DNA of 64,000 bases from Schistosoma mansoni (Eukaryota > Platyhelminthes > Trematoda > Strigeidida > Schistosomatidae). A program made the translations under genes and the position numbers. Below are positions 22,008 to 33,688 of this stretch, piece by piece. Where the stretch lies: assembly GCF_000237925.1 (NCBI RefSeq), contig NC_031500.1, positions 868,001-932,000 of the forward strand. The letters are read 5' to 3'. Every line of letters begins with the position of its first letter. Position 1 is the first letter of the stretch. The notes under the pieces were generated by a model, which did no database searches, was not told the DNA's origin, and saw only the letters and a program-made list of their open reading frames with translations.

Positions 22008-22283
22008 CAGGATACTGGAGCCCATGTGCACCATCGGTTTGGAATCAGGGTTTTCCAACTCCCCTAGGTGGACTCAACGTGTACACCAACTCGGTTAAAG
22101 CGCCAGACATTCTCTTTTCGTCCTCTCAATTTGGTAAAGAATACCCCAGTGTCGAGAAGGCAGTGAGTAGGACTTTCCTGGCAGAGGCTATATATTCGTG
22201 TGTCCATGTGAGAGCATTTCGAGAGAGAGGGCGGGCCCTCCCCTCCTCTCGGCCATACCTGGGCATTTGGGGGCATATTCTAA
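22008..22283 (-). repeat. Family E repeat, partial
   Basis: The 5' half of family E on the minus strand, directly following a family A fragment. Confidence 0.65.
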
Positions 22284-22695
22284 GTTGGAAATAACTTATG
22301 TCATGTGTGATATATCGAATTTAATCAACATTCAAGATAGGATAAGTAGGATGGTGATTAATCTATATGATTGATTCACTCCTATAGAAAGTGATTTGTT
22401 ATAGTTATGATTTAGAAGTAGTGCTACTCAATTCCCATGAGGAGAAGGTCACATTTTTATAAACTACACCTACATCAACATACTAGAATGAATAGCAGCT
22501 GGTAAGAAATCAATGTTTAAGGACCACTGGTGATTAGAATCAAAGATTTGACACCATCAAAAAACTTGTTTACACAATTAATTGATCACTAAGTAGTAAT
22601 GATATATATAATGTTTATGCGAGTCCGCTAGTGTTGACTTTAGTGGGTATATAACACTATTCACTAATCAATGGTTAATAAATTGTAAATACTAT

Positions 22696-23365
22696 TGTTA
22701 CAACTTGTGGGATGGTACCCTGTTAACATATAACGTAATGCTGTCGCCAATTCGAGAGCAGTGACTTATCAATCGGACCAATGACATATAAAACCCGTAC
22801 GAGCAGTCTAGAGTCCTTATCCGTCTTGCTTTCCGCCTAGCCCAGCCAGTTAAGTTCAGAACACCAATAACAGCCTCTGCAATATGAATCATTATTCTCA
22901 AACATACTGAGTTTATATATCAACCAAACAGTCCACATCAAACCATAAAATAAGAAAACAACATTTACACAAGAATTAGCTAGATGTGGCTGTGAATAAG
23001 GAAGATAGTGATTGATAGATAGGGCATAACTCAAGAATGGTAAATCGTATGGTAATAGTCTATGGGTCAAAATAAAGCTTATAATAATAGGGACACGAAT
23101 ATGAATAGTTTAGTTATTTAGTAATTCAGAAGGAGTATTTTTGTGGAGATTTAATATTTTCATAGTTGAAATCATGAGTCAATTGAAGCTAGACCATCAA
23201 GAAAAACCTGGAAGCACTGGACGGCCGTTTCGTCCTATTGTAGGACTCCTCGGTGGCAGTGCTCATCCACGACCTCGCAATTATACAATGAGAAATATAT
23301 GTATAGTATTAGTCCATAAACGGATCCCAACAGTTACCATTCATTATTCTCGTCGGGATAATATC
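22696..23365 (-). mobile_element. Solo LTR (family L) with nested SINE
   Basis: A complete LTR-like unit with TG..CA-type ends is interrupted at 23128-23277 by a truncated family B SINE. It stands in inverted orientation to the LTR at 23548-24064, about 180 bp away. Confidence 0.7.
23128..23277 (-). repeat. Truncated family B HHR-SINE nested in LTR
   Basis: Tail and HHR of family B interrupt the LTR between short aatt words. The HHR core reads CCGAGGA, so it is probably inactive. Confidence 0.75.
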
Positions 23366-23547
23366 AATTATAGACCCCCAACAGACTTCATTTAAATACA
23401 AATCCTTATTTAATTTTGTATACAATAGTTTAGTGAATCCTATAGTAGAACGTCTATCATAAAAAAGCCAAATACAAAATGTACTGGAAGGATAAGTGAT
23501 AATTTCACTTGAATCGTTTTTCTCATTAGTTTTGATCAGTTGTCTTC

Positions 23548-24064
23548 GTTATATCCCGGATAAGAATAATGAATGGTAACTTTTGGGATCCATTTATGGA
23601 CCAATATGATATGTATATTTCCTACTGTATAATTGCTAAGTAACTAAACTATTCATATTCGTATTCCTCTTATTATAAGCTATATTTTGATCTATAGGCT
23701 ATTATTATACGATTTACCATTCTTGAGTTATGTCCTGTCTATCACTTACTATCTCCCCCATTCGCAGCCACATTTAGCTAAATCTTATACAAATGTTGTT
23801 TCCCTATTTTATGGTACGATGTGGTCAGTTTGATTGGTATATAAACTCAATGTGCTTGAAATACAAGGATTCATACCACAGAGGTTGTTATCGGTGTTCT
23901 GGACTTAACTGGTTGGGCTAGGCGGGAAGCCGGATCGATGAAGACTCTAGACTGCTCGTCTGCGTTTCGTGTGTCATTTAGTCCGATGAATAAATTACTG
24001 CTCTCTAATTGTCGGTATCTTCACGTTATACATCAATAGGGCACATAAGCCACAAGATAAAACA
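23548..24064 (+). mobile_element. Solo LTR (family L)
   Basis: A near full-length plus-strand copy ending ccacaagataaaaca. A TATA-like tatataaact is present. No internal region adjoins. Confidence 0.7.
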
Positions 24065-24210
24065 GTTTTACTAGATATTTCAAAAAGAAGTCAATTGATT
24101 GAACACACCCCTCCCCCCCTCTTATTTAATTTACTATTTCCATAGTTATGTCAATTTTAATATACTACTTATATATGTTTTTGTTATTATTCATTAAAGA
24201 AAAATAATTT

Positions 24211-24218
24211 TGTTGTTG

Positions 24219-24250
<32 letters not shown>
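24211..24250. repeat. Microsatellite (TTG)n/(TGG)n
   Basis: A compound trinucleotide run. Confidence 0.9.
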
Positions 24251-24410
24251 CTATTTCCGTAATACTGGAATGTTTATTTTTCAATGATTTGACTAGGTCA
24301 ATAATTGTATATATCCATAATCTATAATATTAGGGTGAGATAAGTCAATAGAGATGTTTAAATGAATTAATTCAGGATAGGTGAAACCAGTTTACAGTCA
24401 ATGACTATTT

Positions 24411-24843
24411 GGACTCCTACTCACTACCTTCTCGTGGCACTACTGTTGTTTACGAAATTGAGAGGACGAAAAGCGAATGTCCGACGCTTAAACGGGGTTG
24501 GTGAACATGGCGAGTTCACCTAGGGGAATTGGGAAACCCTGATTCAAAACCAATAGTGCACATGGGCTGGCTCCAGTACCCTGAGGGAACAAACGGCGTA
24601 TGAATCAATTGTTGGTCACCGGCTACCATGGGACTGCATCTCCTCACGATGCTCCACTGCCTTGTGGATCGGATCATTAGGTCAAAGGCTTCGGGTGTGG
24701 CACCTTAAGAAAACCACCTTCTTCGGTTTGGGCACCCAGGCAGTTTCATAGCCCTCATACAATAAAAATGAAATGACAAATTTTTGTGTGGCGCATACAT
24801 ATCTAGTGCCCCCTTGTACCAATATTTATGTGTTCAACTAAAA
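24411..24843 (+). repeat. Family E repeat
   Basis: A plus-strand copy lacking only part of the 5' end. It runs to the tatttatgtgttcaac end followed by an A-run. Confidence 0.7.
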
Positions 24844-24844
24844 A

Positions 24845-25015
24845 AATTTGGACTCTATAGCTAAGTAGATAATGCGATAATATTTGAAATCAAAGGTAAT
24901 GGGTTCGAGTCCTTGAATGATAGGGATACAGGTGTATTCAGTTGACGAGTTCCAAATGGAACGAAACATGTATCATAAGTTCCACTGTTAGCTACCATCC
25001 AACTCTACCTAAAAT
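24845..25015 (+). repeat. Old family A HHR-SINE copy
   Basis: B box (gggttcgagtcc) and a degenerate HHR (UUGACGA core, GAAA kept) follow directly after family E. Confidence 0.6.
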
Positions 25016-25491
25016 TAATAGAGAGTTTATACAAATCAAAAGTATTTTGTAACAGAATTAATAAAATCTTTAAGTCTATAGAAGTTTTTAGAAGTTCATC
25101 AACTTTTCAATGTTTTAAATTAGCCACAATCCAGCTTTACTGACAATTCGTGACTAGAGAACAATATCAAGGCAATTCACTTAAGATTAACATATAACTA
25201 ATAGAAGCTTGTTGGTAATAGTCCACAGGATCATTAAGCGGCAATATACAAACTAATACAAATAACTTCGGATTCGTTGAACATACCATTAGCTATCTGA
25301 TCATAGCAACATTGATATTTGAAGTAGGACGTGATGGATTAGGCTTTTGTTGTTAATTTCAACAGATAACTTCAACTAACGAGTTTCAAATATTGAGTAA
25401 CACGTATCGTGGATTACGCTGATACCCATAGTCCAGTTCTAATCAGTACTGATTGTTTGCTTATATACTATTTATGACTCATTAGAAATAT

Positions 25492-25786
25492 TCCCATAGT
25501 ATTGTTTGTTTGAATCTTCTCATTGATGTTTAGGACTGCAACTGGTCAGTCTCTAATTGGCATATATGCATACTGTGTGTATTGCCTCGATATAGCCTTA
25601 ATTCACAAGCAAGTAGCTATCAGGACTCAGTAGCTGAGTGGATAACACGATGGCGTTTGAAGCAAAAGGTACTGGGTTCAAGTCCCAGAGTGAACACCAA
25701 CTCTGAGATGCAGGTACATCCATCTGACGAGTCCCGAATGGGACGAAACACGCATCCTGGATTCCACTGCTAGCCACTATCCATCT
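25492..25786. repeat. Family A HHR-SINE, fold-back copy with 10-bp target duplication
   Basis: Minus-strand spacer (25492 to about 25612) joins plus-strand tRNA-like region plus HHR at the shared word CACAAGCA. The sequence ttagaaatat flanks the whole structure perfectly (25482-25491 and 25787-25796), so it inserted as one piece. The HHR at 25718-25762 has an intact core. Confidence 0.9.
25718..25762 (+). ncRNA. Hammerhead ribozyme, intact core (family A)
   Basis: CUGACGA, a stem II extended to GUCCC/GGGAC, GAAA and an AUC cleavage triplet. Stem I pairs AUCCA with UGGAU. Confidence 0.75.
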
Positions 25787-26208
25787 TTAGAAATATGATT
25801 TTACATGATAACACAAGAGATTCAGTAACTCAAGACTTAAATTCCTCATCATGAACAATATAATTTTAGACTAGGAAAATAGCATCCAGTTGTCCACAGA
25901 TTGACGTTTAATAAAGAATATTAGTAAACCTCCAGAAGTATTGGACAACATGTTCATCAAAGCTCTATCCAATGAATGTTAACCTTTGAATGCAATGATC
26001 TTCATGCTAGAATAATATATACAAGACATGAATTAATTCAACCAATATTCCTATATTCTCCAGCGAGTACCTTTTGACTTCATCAAATCCCATAAGGTAT
26101 CAATGAACAATCGAATGCATTCATGTACGAAAATATGAAACTGGTTTGATTAACAAAACTAAATGATTGATGAACAATAAGATGGTGGTTGTAGATGGTC
26201 AACAAGAA

Positions 26209-26253
26209 ACCCTGGACCCGGGTTTCGTGCTACTTGGCACTCGTCAGCAAGGT
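26209..26253 (-). ncRNA. Hammerhead ribozyme, intact core (family D)
   Basis: Stem I pairs ACCUUG with CAGGGU. The core is CUGACGA; stem II is GUGC/GCAC, a different pair from families A and B but still complementary. GAAA and a GUC cleavage triplet are present. The compensated stem II supports a functional fold. Confidence 0.75.
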
Positions 26254-26267
26254 GTACCTGTAATCTT

Positions 26268-26391
26268 CAGTTTGGGCACCTGGGCAGTATCACACCCCTC
26301 ACACAAATCAAATGAGATTTATGCTGCGCATATATATCTGGTGTCCCTTTGTACCAATATTTATGTGTTTAAATAAATAAATAATCTTGAG
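26268..26391 (+). repeat. Family E tail inserted in family D
   Basis: The last part of family E, ending in TAAATAAATAAA, is flanked by the 7-bp duplication taatctt. It is a 5'-truncated retroposition into an existing SINE. Confidence 0.8.
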
Positions 26392-26769
26392 GGAATTGGT
26401 TCTCCCTAACGGATTCGACCCCGTGTCACCCAGCTTCACAGTCAGAGACGTTACCACTGGGCCGCATTCGATCTGCACTAAGAAGGACTTGACACACATG
26501 ACATTGATCACCACCCACTGATCAATCAATTGTGATTGAGGAACAATATCCGACTAAATAAAGAAGTTTTTAAATACGATTGATTTGAAACTAATTCAGT
26601 AATTTAAACGATATCATGTTCTCTATGAGGACAGCAGTTCTAATGTGAATCTTACATAAAAATACATTACTAACGAGCTCTTCAACACATATCCAGTACT
26701 TCATAATTTCTAAAAGTCTGTTAGTCGTCTTCATCACATAGACCATTGTAAATTGTAGATGGCAAGTGT

Positions 26770-27070
26770 CAACGATTAATTAACCACTGAAAATCAGGGA
26801 TTACTGGATAACTATCGCGCTAAGGATCGAACCGAAGGCTTTTGGAACTCACTGCATTTGCTTTAGTATTAAACCATTCAATGTTTGATGAATTTTTAAA
26901 GTTAACATTATAAATTGATCTTAGTTAGACAACCGTTGAAAACCAGGGATTACTAAACAGCTATTTCATCCGAATCTGAAACTCGTCAGTAGTCTGAATT
27001 CACCATCGTTACCAAAGATCGAGTTCAGAATGTAGAGGTCTCTTGGTAAGCGTTTAACTAGTAGATCATT
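26770..27070. repeat. Very old SINE-like remnants
   Basis: B-box-like and 'actcgtcagtag' words survive, suggesting degraded HHR-SINE copies. Family assignment is uncertain. Confidence 0.3.
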
Positions 27071-27108
27071 CAATGTTCAATCATTTTTTCCGTCAGAATA
27101 ATGCTTCC

Positions 27109-27131
27109 GTGTGTGTGTGTGTGTGCGTGTA
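27109..27131. repeat. Microsatellite (TG)n
   Basis: A dinucleotide run with one cg interruption. Confidence 0.9.
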
Positions 27132-27407
27132 TTTATAAGGTTCCACCCCCCGCCAGCCAAATTTCCCTTTGGTGATATTAACAAAAACAAGTAGTTAAGC
27201 AATTGAAACTAGAACAAAAAAAGAGAAAAATAGATTTCTTTACCATGTTACAAAAAAAAAGAAATGTATAATTGACTTTAGACAACTCCCTATTCCCTCT
27301 GCTTACAATCATTATCAACATCCCTGTCATAATGATAAACATTGTATATACTACAGTGTATGAATTGAACGTTTATTTCTTTGTTGGTTTCACCTCAAGT
27401 AACCTAG

Positions 27408-27450
27408 AGAGAGAGAGAGAGAGTGAGAGAGAGAGGGAGGGAGGGAGAGA
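27408..27450. repeat. Microsatellite (GA)n/(GGGA)n
   Basis: A purine-rich run; frames reading Glu-Arg repeats through it are not genes. Confidence 0.9.
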
Positions 27451-27889
27451 ATCGTGTTTGGGATTGGTTTTTTTTCTTTTCAAAGAGTGACCTATTCATA
27501 CTTCATTTCAAAAATTATCGAAATTCAATGAACATCAATGACAATAAAGTAAAAAACACACACCCTAGTAACCAATATATGTTTACATTAGGATCGTTTA
27601 TTATTATTGTTTTTGAATCGAACTCAGGTCGTTGCTAAGAGAGTAAAACAAAAAAAACAACAAAAAAAAAAGAAAACATTAATGAGTAGAAAGTAATTAA
27701 CAATTATTGATCGATGGTTATGTCCTGATTTTGTTTTTTTTGTCTTTTTGCTTTATAAGTACACATTAGATGTGTGTGTGTGTGCGTATGTGTCCCCCTT
27801 TGTTAAGATTGCCCAAAAGTTTATTTTTGAAAGATTAAAGAAAATTATTTTTTTTCGTAGTTTAAATCATGAACTGATTTTCAGTAGAA

Positions 27890-28190
27890 CGTTATTGAAA
27901 GCCTGGAAGCGCTAGGGAGTTGTTTCATTCTAATATGGAACTCTTCGGAAGTGAGAATCGACGATTACGAACCCCTGGGATCGAACCCATGAAATTCGCT
28001 CTGAAATGTAGAAGTTTGGCCTTTAGACTACTGAGGCAGGATCCAGTGATGCGTGAGATCGAAAGTTCTATGTTTGATTCTCTACAATGGGGTTGTAGAT
28101 GATCATTGTTGAGTAGTCTGTGTAGTCTAGAATGAAATAGTTGTCTGGTGCTTCCTAATTCTCAACAGTGGTCTGGTTAAAACTGTACAG
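27890..28190. repeat. Old family B remnants
   Basis: A minus-strand part (cctggaagcgctagg to the A-box region) is followed by a plus-strand end. It is strongly diverged and its HHR is not functional. Confidence 0.5.
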
Positions 28191-28267
28191 TCCCCTCAAA
28201 ACCTTGTGCGAAATACCAGTATATCCTGAATTAAAAGTTAACTCAAACTATTCCTTAGGTTTGTGCT

Positions 28268-28578
28268 CTTTACTTTACTTACTTACTTACGCCTGTTACT
28301 CCCAATGGAGCATAGGCCACCGACCAGCATTCTCCAACCCACTCTGTCTTGGGCCTTCTTTTCTAGTTCTATCCAGTTGTTTTTCATTCTTCTCATGTCT
28401 GTCTCCATTTCTCGGTGTAATGTGTTCTTTGGTCTTCCTCTTCTCCTTTAACCTTCAGGATTTCATGTGAGGACTTGTCTTGTGACGCTGTTGGGTGATT
28501 TCCTCAATGTGTGTCCTATCCACTTCCAGCGCCTCTTCCTGATTTCTTCTTCCGCTGGAATGGTTTGTGCTCTTACAA
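28268..28578 (-). mobile_element. RTE/SR2-like LINE 3' end (lineage b)
   Basis: On the minus strand it encodes the C-terminal region (a diverged form of the [19 protein letters not shown] and [11 protein letters not shown] stretches clear at 39152-39376). It ends in (TAAG)n, here read as (CTTA)n. Relatives lie at 29298, 29835, 30355, 39140 and 40533. Confidence 0.8.
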
Positions 28579-28769
28579 AGAAATAATCAAAAACTATTGA
28601 ATATATATAAGGGATCACAAGGTTATAGTTTCAAGACATGAACAACGAGATCATGTGTACCGACAATAATATTGTATATGTAGCCGAAACATCAAGACAA
28701 TTGAAGGTGAAGAGGAAAGAATACAAACCATTTGTAAATCTTACTGAGATAACTTGCCAATTTAAGTTA

Positions 28770-29080
28770 AATAAATATCACGAACCAGGAAGCCTTGTAC
28801 AGCTGTTTCATTCTAACATGAGAATATTCAACAATGCGCATCCACAAACCCATCACTAAGGACCGAATCGGAGATTTTCGAACTTGTGCGCTATTGGATG
28901 TCGACCCAGTGGTCTAAAGACTAAGCTTCTGTCCATGAGTCTGAAGATCCTGGACTCGGTTCTTAGTTGTGAGGTCATACATATCCATTGCTGAGAAGTT
29001 CTATACTAGGATGAAAAGAGTGTTTACAGCTTCCAGGTTTTCCATCGCAGTCTAACTTCAATTGATTCATGATCTTAACT
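28770..29080. repeat. Old family B fold-back remnant
   Basis: A minus-strand part (to about 28890) is followed by a plus-strand part ending in ccaggttttccatcgcagtct. Both halves are well diverged. Confidence 0.5.
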
Positions 29081-29297
29081 ATTGAGATTATAAAATTATT
29101 AAAAGACTATCCATAAATTATATTTCTACTATAATATTCAACTACCATTAGTTAATTACCATGACAATAAAGACTATTATTGTTTTCATTCAAATTCTAT
29201 GTATAACTATGGTAAAACAAAAACATTGAATATTGAAAAAGAAAACCCATTAAACATTTTCTTTCAAATGAAACAATAAACTACCCTGATTACAATC

Positions 29298-29475
29298 TTA
29301 CTTACTTCTCATGGAGGGGCATAGGCCCGACCACCACCATTCTCCATCCAAACTCTGTCCTCCTCAATTCTTCCCAGTTGTTCCCTAGTTGCTATTCATC
29401 TTTCTCATATTTGTTCCCAATTCCCGATGCAGTGTTTTCTTTGATTTTCCTTTTTTCCGTTTCTCTTCAACACAC
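29298..29475 (-). mobile_element. RTE/SR2-like LINE 3' fragment (lineage b)
   Basis: A diverged copy of the terminal coding region, directly joined to a family E copy. Confidence 0.6.
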
Positions 29476-29482
29476 ACACTGA

Positions 29483-29740
29483 GTATTCGACCTAAAGGTC
29501 CGATCCACAAGGCAGTGGAGCATCGTAGAGAGATGCAGTCCAGTGGTAGTCGGTGACCAAGAATAGGTTTACAAGCTATTTATTCCGTTAAGATCCTGGA
29601 GTTCATGTTCAACATTGGTTTGGAGTGAGGGTTTTACAACTCTATCAGGTGTATCTTTCATATTCACCAACCCGGTTAAAGGGTCGGACATTCTCCTCTC
29701 AATTTTTCTCCCAATTTCATTAACACACAATTACCGCCTG
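29483..29740 (-). repeat. Family E repeat, partial
   Basis: The central part of family E (ttcgacctaaaggt..ggcagtggagcatcg) in diverged form. Confidence 0.6.
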
Positions 29741-29834
29741 TGTACTGCCTGACTCTTTACATCTTGAATAAAAATCAAATAGGTCTTTTTTAAAAGTTTC
29801 TTCTTAAAAGTATGGTTGTGTATAGGATTATAGG

Positions 29835-30018
29835 CTCCTATTACCTCTAATGGATGGGCATAGGCTGACCACCACCATTCTCCATCCAAACTTTGTCCTC
29901 CTCATTTCTTCCCAGTTGTTCCATAGTTGCTATTCATCTTTCTCATATCTGTTCCCCATTCCCGATGCAGTGTTTTCTTTGGCCTTCCTCTTTTCAGTTT
30001 CTCTTCAACACTCCAAGT
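29835..30018 (-). mobile_element. RTE/SR2-like LINE 3' fragment (lineage b)
   Basis: A near duplicate of the fragment at 29298-29475, diverged alike, suggesting a local duplication or two insertions of one subtype. Confidence 0.6.
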
Positions 30019-30224
30019 TAGTAGGTCTTACCTCATAATGTAGTTTTGATGAATTACAATCTACCTCATTTTAAATAATTAACTAATCTTATTAATTATT
30101 CATAATCAAGCTAATGATAATTGCTCTAATGTAACTAACATTGTTTTACTGTCTAATCTCCTTGGTAAGAATAGGTAAATCAATATTTAAACTGAATAGT
30201 CCAACATATGATGTAATTGATGTT

Positions 30225-30625
30225 TGAAGAAAGTTTTTTTTTCTGGTTAGTGTTGTTTTTAGTAAGTTGGTTTTATACACTATGGGGTCGCTAACTCCAT
30301 GACCAACCTTTCTCCTTTATCCGAGGTTTGGATAAGCAGTGGCCCCAGAGGGGCTCTAGGAGGAGTTTGAGGAAAAACTAGATTTCCAGCGGAGGAAGAA
30401 ATCAGGAAGTGGATGGGACACAAGTTGAGGACAGCATCCAACTGCGTCACAAGGCAAGCCCTCACATGGAATCCCCAAGGCCAAAGGAGAAGAGGAAGAC
30501 CAAAGAAAACATTACGCCGAGAAACGGAAACAGATATGAGAAGAATGAACAACAATTGGATAGAATTATAAAGGAGGGACCAGGATAGAGTGGATTGAAG
30601 AACTCGTAAACTCCTCAAACCTAGC
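30225..30625. mobile_element. RTE-like LINE with internal inversion
   Basis: Bases 30225-30350 match the minus-strand leader of the LINE at 4727-5480. Bases 30355-30625 are the lineage-b C-terminal region in plus orientation. A 5' piece inverted relative to the 3' piece, with the middle absent, is the layout known from twin priming of LINEs. Target duplications were not identified. Confidence 0.6.
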
Positions 30626-30629
30626 AAAT

Positions 30630-31853
30630 TCAGTGACAGGAATAGGGTTCGAACCCACATGGGGAAACCTCAATGGATTAGCTTTAAAGGATTAATGACG
30701 AAATAAGATGACGCCAAATCAAAACTACTGGATCTTTTATGACCAACAATAAGTTTCTTGATATGTTCGATTCAAGTGTTATTGACAAAACCTCGAAATG
30801 TAATGGTGAAAGTATGATGTAATTGGTCTTTAAACATGGACTGACAATTATTAACTATGAAATATATGATTTCCTTTTATAGTGAGGTGTTCCAACCATT
30901 TGAAGTTGGTGAATCCCCACTCAGTAAAGCTGGTGTAGATATCTGTATTAGGATCCGTTTTTCGAGTCTCAAAAACTCACATCATGAACGTTTTTGCGTG
31001 AGGACATTGTTAGAACCCCCGGATCTTGGCGCACGAACGTCACACCACGCCCAAGTACAGACTACATGCATACTGGCCACACATACGTCTTCAACCATGT
31101 ACCATATAGCAAACGTATAGGTATATTCATCCACCTGGTAGAGTAGGTGGTCACTGCTCGCTTCAAACTTATTTGCTGCAACTGATTTTCTCTTAAACAC
31201 CACATGCACATCTCTAGTACAAAGAATTTCGTCCATGCACCTCATGATCTACACATAAGCATACGCACCCTCTCAGGAAAAGTTGATAATCACTTCTCCC
31301 CAGTATTCGATACCATATCTTTGTATTATGTCTTTAACCTGATTGTTTAGGCCGCTGATTTTATTAGACATGAGGTAAAGTTTCAGTTAACGTCTATTTA
31401 GCGAGCCTGATATGTATCATTTGGATATACCTACATACACAACTACACAATTCGAGACTCATACAACTAATCTTCATAGGCATGCATATACTCCAGCCCA
31501 TTACGATTTTTAAAGCCACGAAGAGTGAACACAGAATAATCCAAGTTCAGTACAAGAGCAGTGGATTAGTCCGATCTCCGCTAACAAAGTTGCCCTTACT
31601 ACCCAGAAGTGCCTCATATAGGTTTGAAGTCAGATTTTGATTCCTTTCTTCCTAGTACGAACTTTTACTGTAGACTCATTAGGTATAGACAGCTTTTCAA
31701 TAGTATTGAGTCACGTTTTATCTATCCTATACTCTAGTTCTCTATCTTCGGTCGTGAATTATGTATCTCGTATAATGCAATCCAATCTAAGTATAGTTTA
31801 TCAATAAGGTTCCTATAATCTCAGTCCCCAGTCCTATTATTGTATTGGAATAG
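30630..31853. other. Unique AT-rich stretch, nothing recognised
   Basis: Two overlapping open frames of 87 codons on opposite strands at 30857-31245 lack recognisable features and plausible splice context. Confidence 0.4.
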
Positions 31854-32487
31854 TGTTATATCGATTGAGTATGTGCCTTGTTAATATATGAATATGCTGA
31901 TTCCCGCCAATCAGAGAGGAGTGAATTATCGATCAGAGCAATAATATAAAAAAGCTGTATGAGCAGTCTTGAGTACTACTCGGTCCTGCTTTCTGCCTAG
32001 CCCAGCCAGTTAAGTCCAGAACACCAATAACAGCTTCTGTGGTATGAATCCCTGTACTTCAAACATACTAAGTTTATATACCAAACAAACTCACCACATC
32101 ACATCATAAAATAGAAAATAACATTTGTACAAGGTCTGGCCAAATGTGGCTGTGAATGTGGGGAACAGTAATTAATAGATTAGGGATAACTCAAGAATGG
32201 TAAATCGTACAGTAATAGTCTATAGGTCAAAATAAAGCTCATAATAAGAGGGACACAAATATGAATAGATTAGTTACTTAACAATTATAGAATAGGAAAT
32301 ATACATATCATATTGGTCACGATTGATTGATCACTGGGTGGTGATCAATGTCATGCAACTTGGCAAGTAGCACGAAACCCGGTTACCAGGGTTTCCTGTT
32401 GACCACCTCCAACCACCATCTTATATCATATTGGTTCATAAATAGTCCTCAAAAGTTACCATTCATAATTCTCTTTGGGATATAACA
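31854..32487 (-). mobile_element. Solo LTR (family L) with nested family D
   Basis: A near full-length LTR starts TGTTATATCCC on the minus strand and ends TATAACA, with aatag/tatag on the two sides. It is interrupted by a short family D derivative at 32318-32422. Confidence 0.75.
32318..32422 (+). repeat. Internally deleted family D copy with 13-bp target duplication
   Basis: It holds the family D head (gattgatcactgggtgg) joined straight to the 3' half of the HHR and the end of the unit. The tRNA-like part and the CUGANGA half are absent. It is flanked perfectly by atatcatattggt (32305-32317 and 32423-32435). Both ends match the 26180-26533 copy, which helps define family D. Confidence 0.8.
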
Positions 32488-32847
32488 TATAGTATATTCC
32501 ATAAAACAGAAAATGCTTTCATTTCTCCTATCATATCAAAACTGTATGAACATGGATACTACTTTTTTGGTTCGTTTTCAATCTGTCGCCATAATTTTTT
32601 TGTTCTCCATTTAGAATCTACTTATTTTGTTTCCTAGTAATCTTGTCTTATCTATTCATTTCTATGGTTATTGGTGTAGTTCTTTTTTTTCTTGTATATA
32701 AGATGTCTACATGTTACATAGTCTACTCTAGTCTGTCACTGGGCATCATCGTACTAAAACTGTGGTAGGTTAAAAATGTAAAACTACTCAGATGAAAGTA
32801 GTTAGGAATCATATGGATTGATTATTGAGTATGATTATTGTTAGTAG

Positions 32848-32932
32848 CAGTAATAGTAGTAGTAGTAGTAGTGGTGAAAGTAGTGGTAGTAGTAGTAGTA
32901 GTAGCAGTGGCAAAAGTAGTAGTAGTGATAAT
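32848..32932. repeat. Microsatellite (AGT)n
   Basis: An imperfect AGT run; the Ser-rich frame through it is not considered a gene. Confidence 0.9.
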
Positions 32933-32984
32933 ACATTAGTCATGCCCGAATTCCGTCTTACAGTTTGGATGTATACCGATGTAC

Positions 32985-33120
32985 ACCGGTTCAGTGGTCT
33001 AATGGTTAACCGTTCGTATACGATAACATAGGTCTTGGTTTCAATTCTTTATGATGTTATTGCGTATGCACTCTGATGTGTAGTTCCATACTAGAATGAA
33101 ACGATCATTCATTATTTACG
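32985..33120 (+). repeat. Old family B HHR-SINE copy
   Basis: The A box (ttcagtggtctaatggttaacc) and degraded HHR (ctagaatgaaacgatc) are visible. Confidence 0.55.
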
Positions 33121-33147
33121 CGTTTTTAGTAATAGTCTACTCAAGGT

Positions 33148-33631
33148 GAGAGTTATTTGCCAATCGAACTAAGATTTGTCTAATCTTAACACTGTGCCAA
33201 ATCAATGACGTTCGACCAGTATGAGCAGTGTAGCGTCCTTATTGGTTCTTTGTCCGCCTAACCCATCCAATTGAGTTCAGAACACCAATAACAGCTTCTG
33301 TTATGCGAATCATTTATTTCAAGCATGCTCGGTTTATATACCAGACAGACAGACCACATCACACCATAAAATAGAATATAATATTTGTACAAGATCAAGC
33401 CAAATGTGGCTGTGAACGTGGGAGACCATAATCAATAAACTGAACATAATTTGGGAACAGTAAATCGTACAGTAATAATCCATAGGTCAAAATGATTCTT
33501 ATAATAAGATGAATATGGATACATACAATCTAATCACTGAATAGTTATACAATAAGAATATATATAGAATAATCGTTCACTGATAGGTCCTGGGAGTTAC
33601 CCGTACTTATGTCTTCGCTAGGATATAACAA
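33148..33631 (-). mobile_element. Solo LTR (family L), just downstream of a host gene
   Basis: The LTR starts 58 bp past the stop codon of the 408-residue gene and has the same orientation. Its AATAAA (minus strand, 33313-33318) lies about 370 bp after that stop, behind a TATA-like box. The far end of the LTR is eroded. Confidence 0.65.
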
Positions 33632-33688
33632 GTATCATGATAATGTTGACAATGAAGTAGAGGAAGTGGACTATGTAATGTCAAGAAG

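Larger units (their letters stand above)
26180..26533 (-). repeat. Family D: third HHR-SINE, with nested family E
   Basis: On the minus strand the order is: a head (attgattgatcagtgggtgg), a tRNA-like region (A box gcggcccagtggtaac, B box gggtcgaatcc), an HHR, and an end near accaccatctt. The whole is flanked by a 15-bp duplication with one mismatch (26165-26179 and 26534-26548). A 124-bp family E tail is nested at 26268-26391. The tRNA-like part differs from families A and B, while the ribozyme module resembles that of family A. Confidence 0.8.

Noticed and set aside
32825-33031. Serine-rich open frame
   Set aside because: It is a translation of an (AGT)n microsatellite followed by an old SINE.
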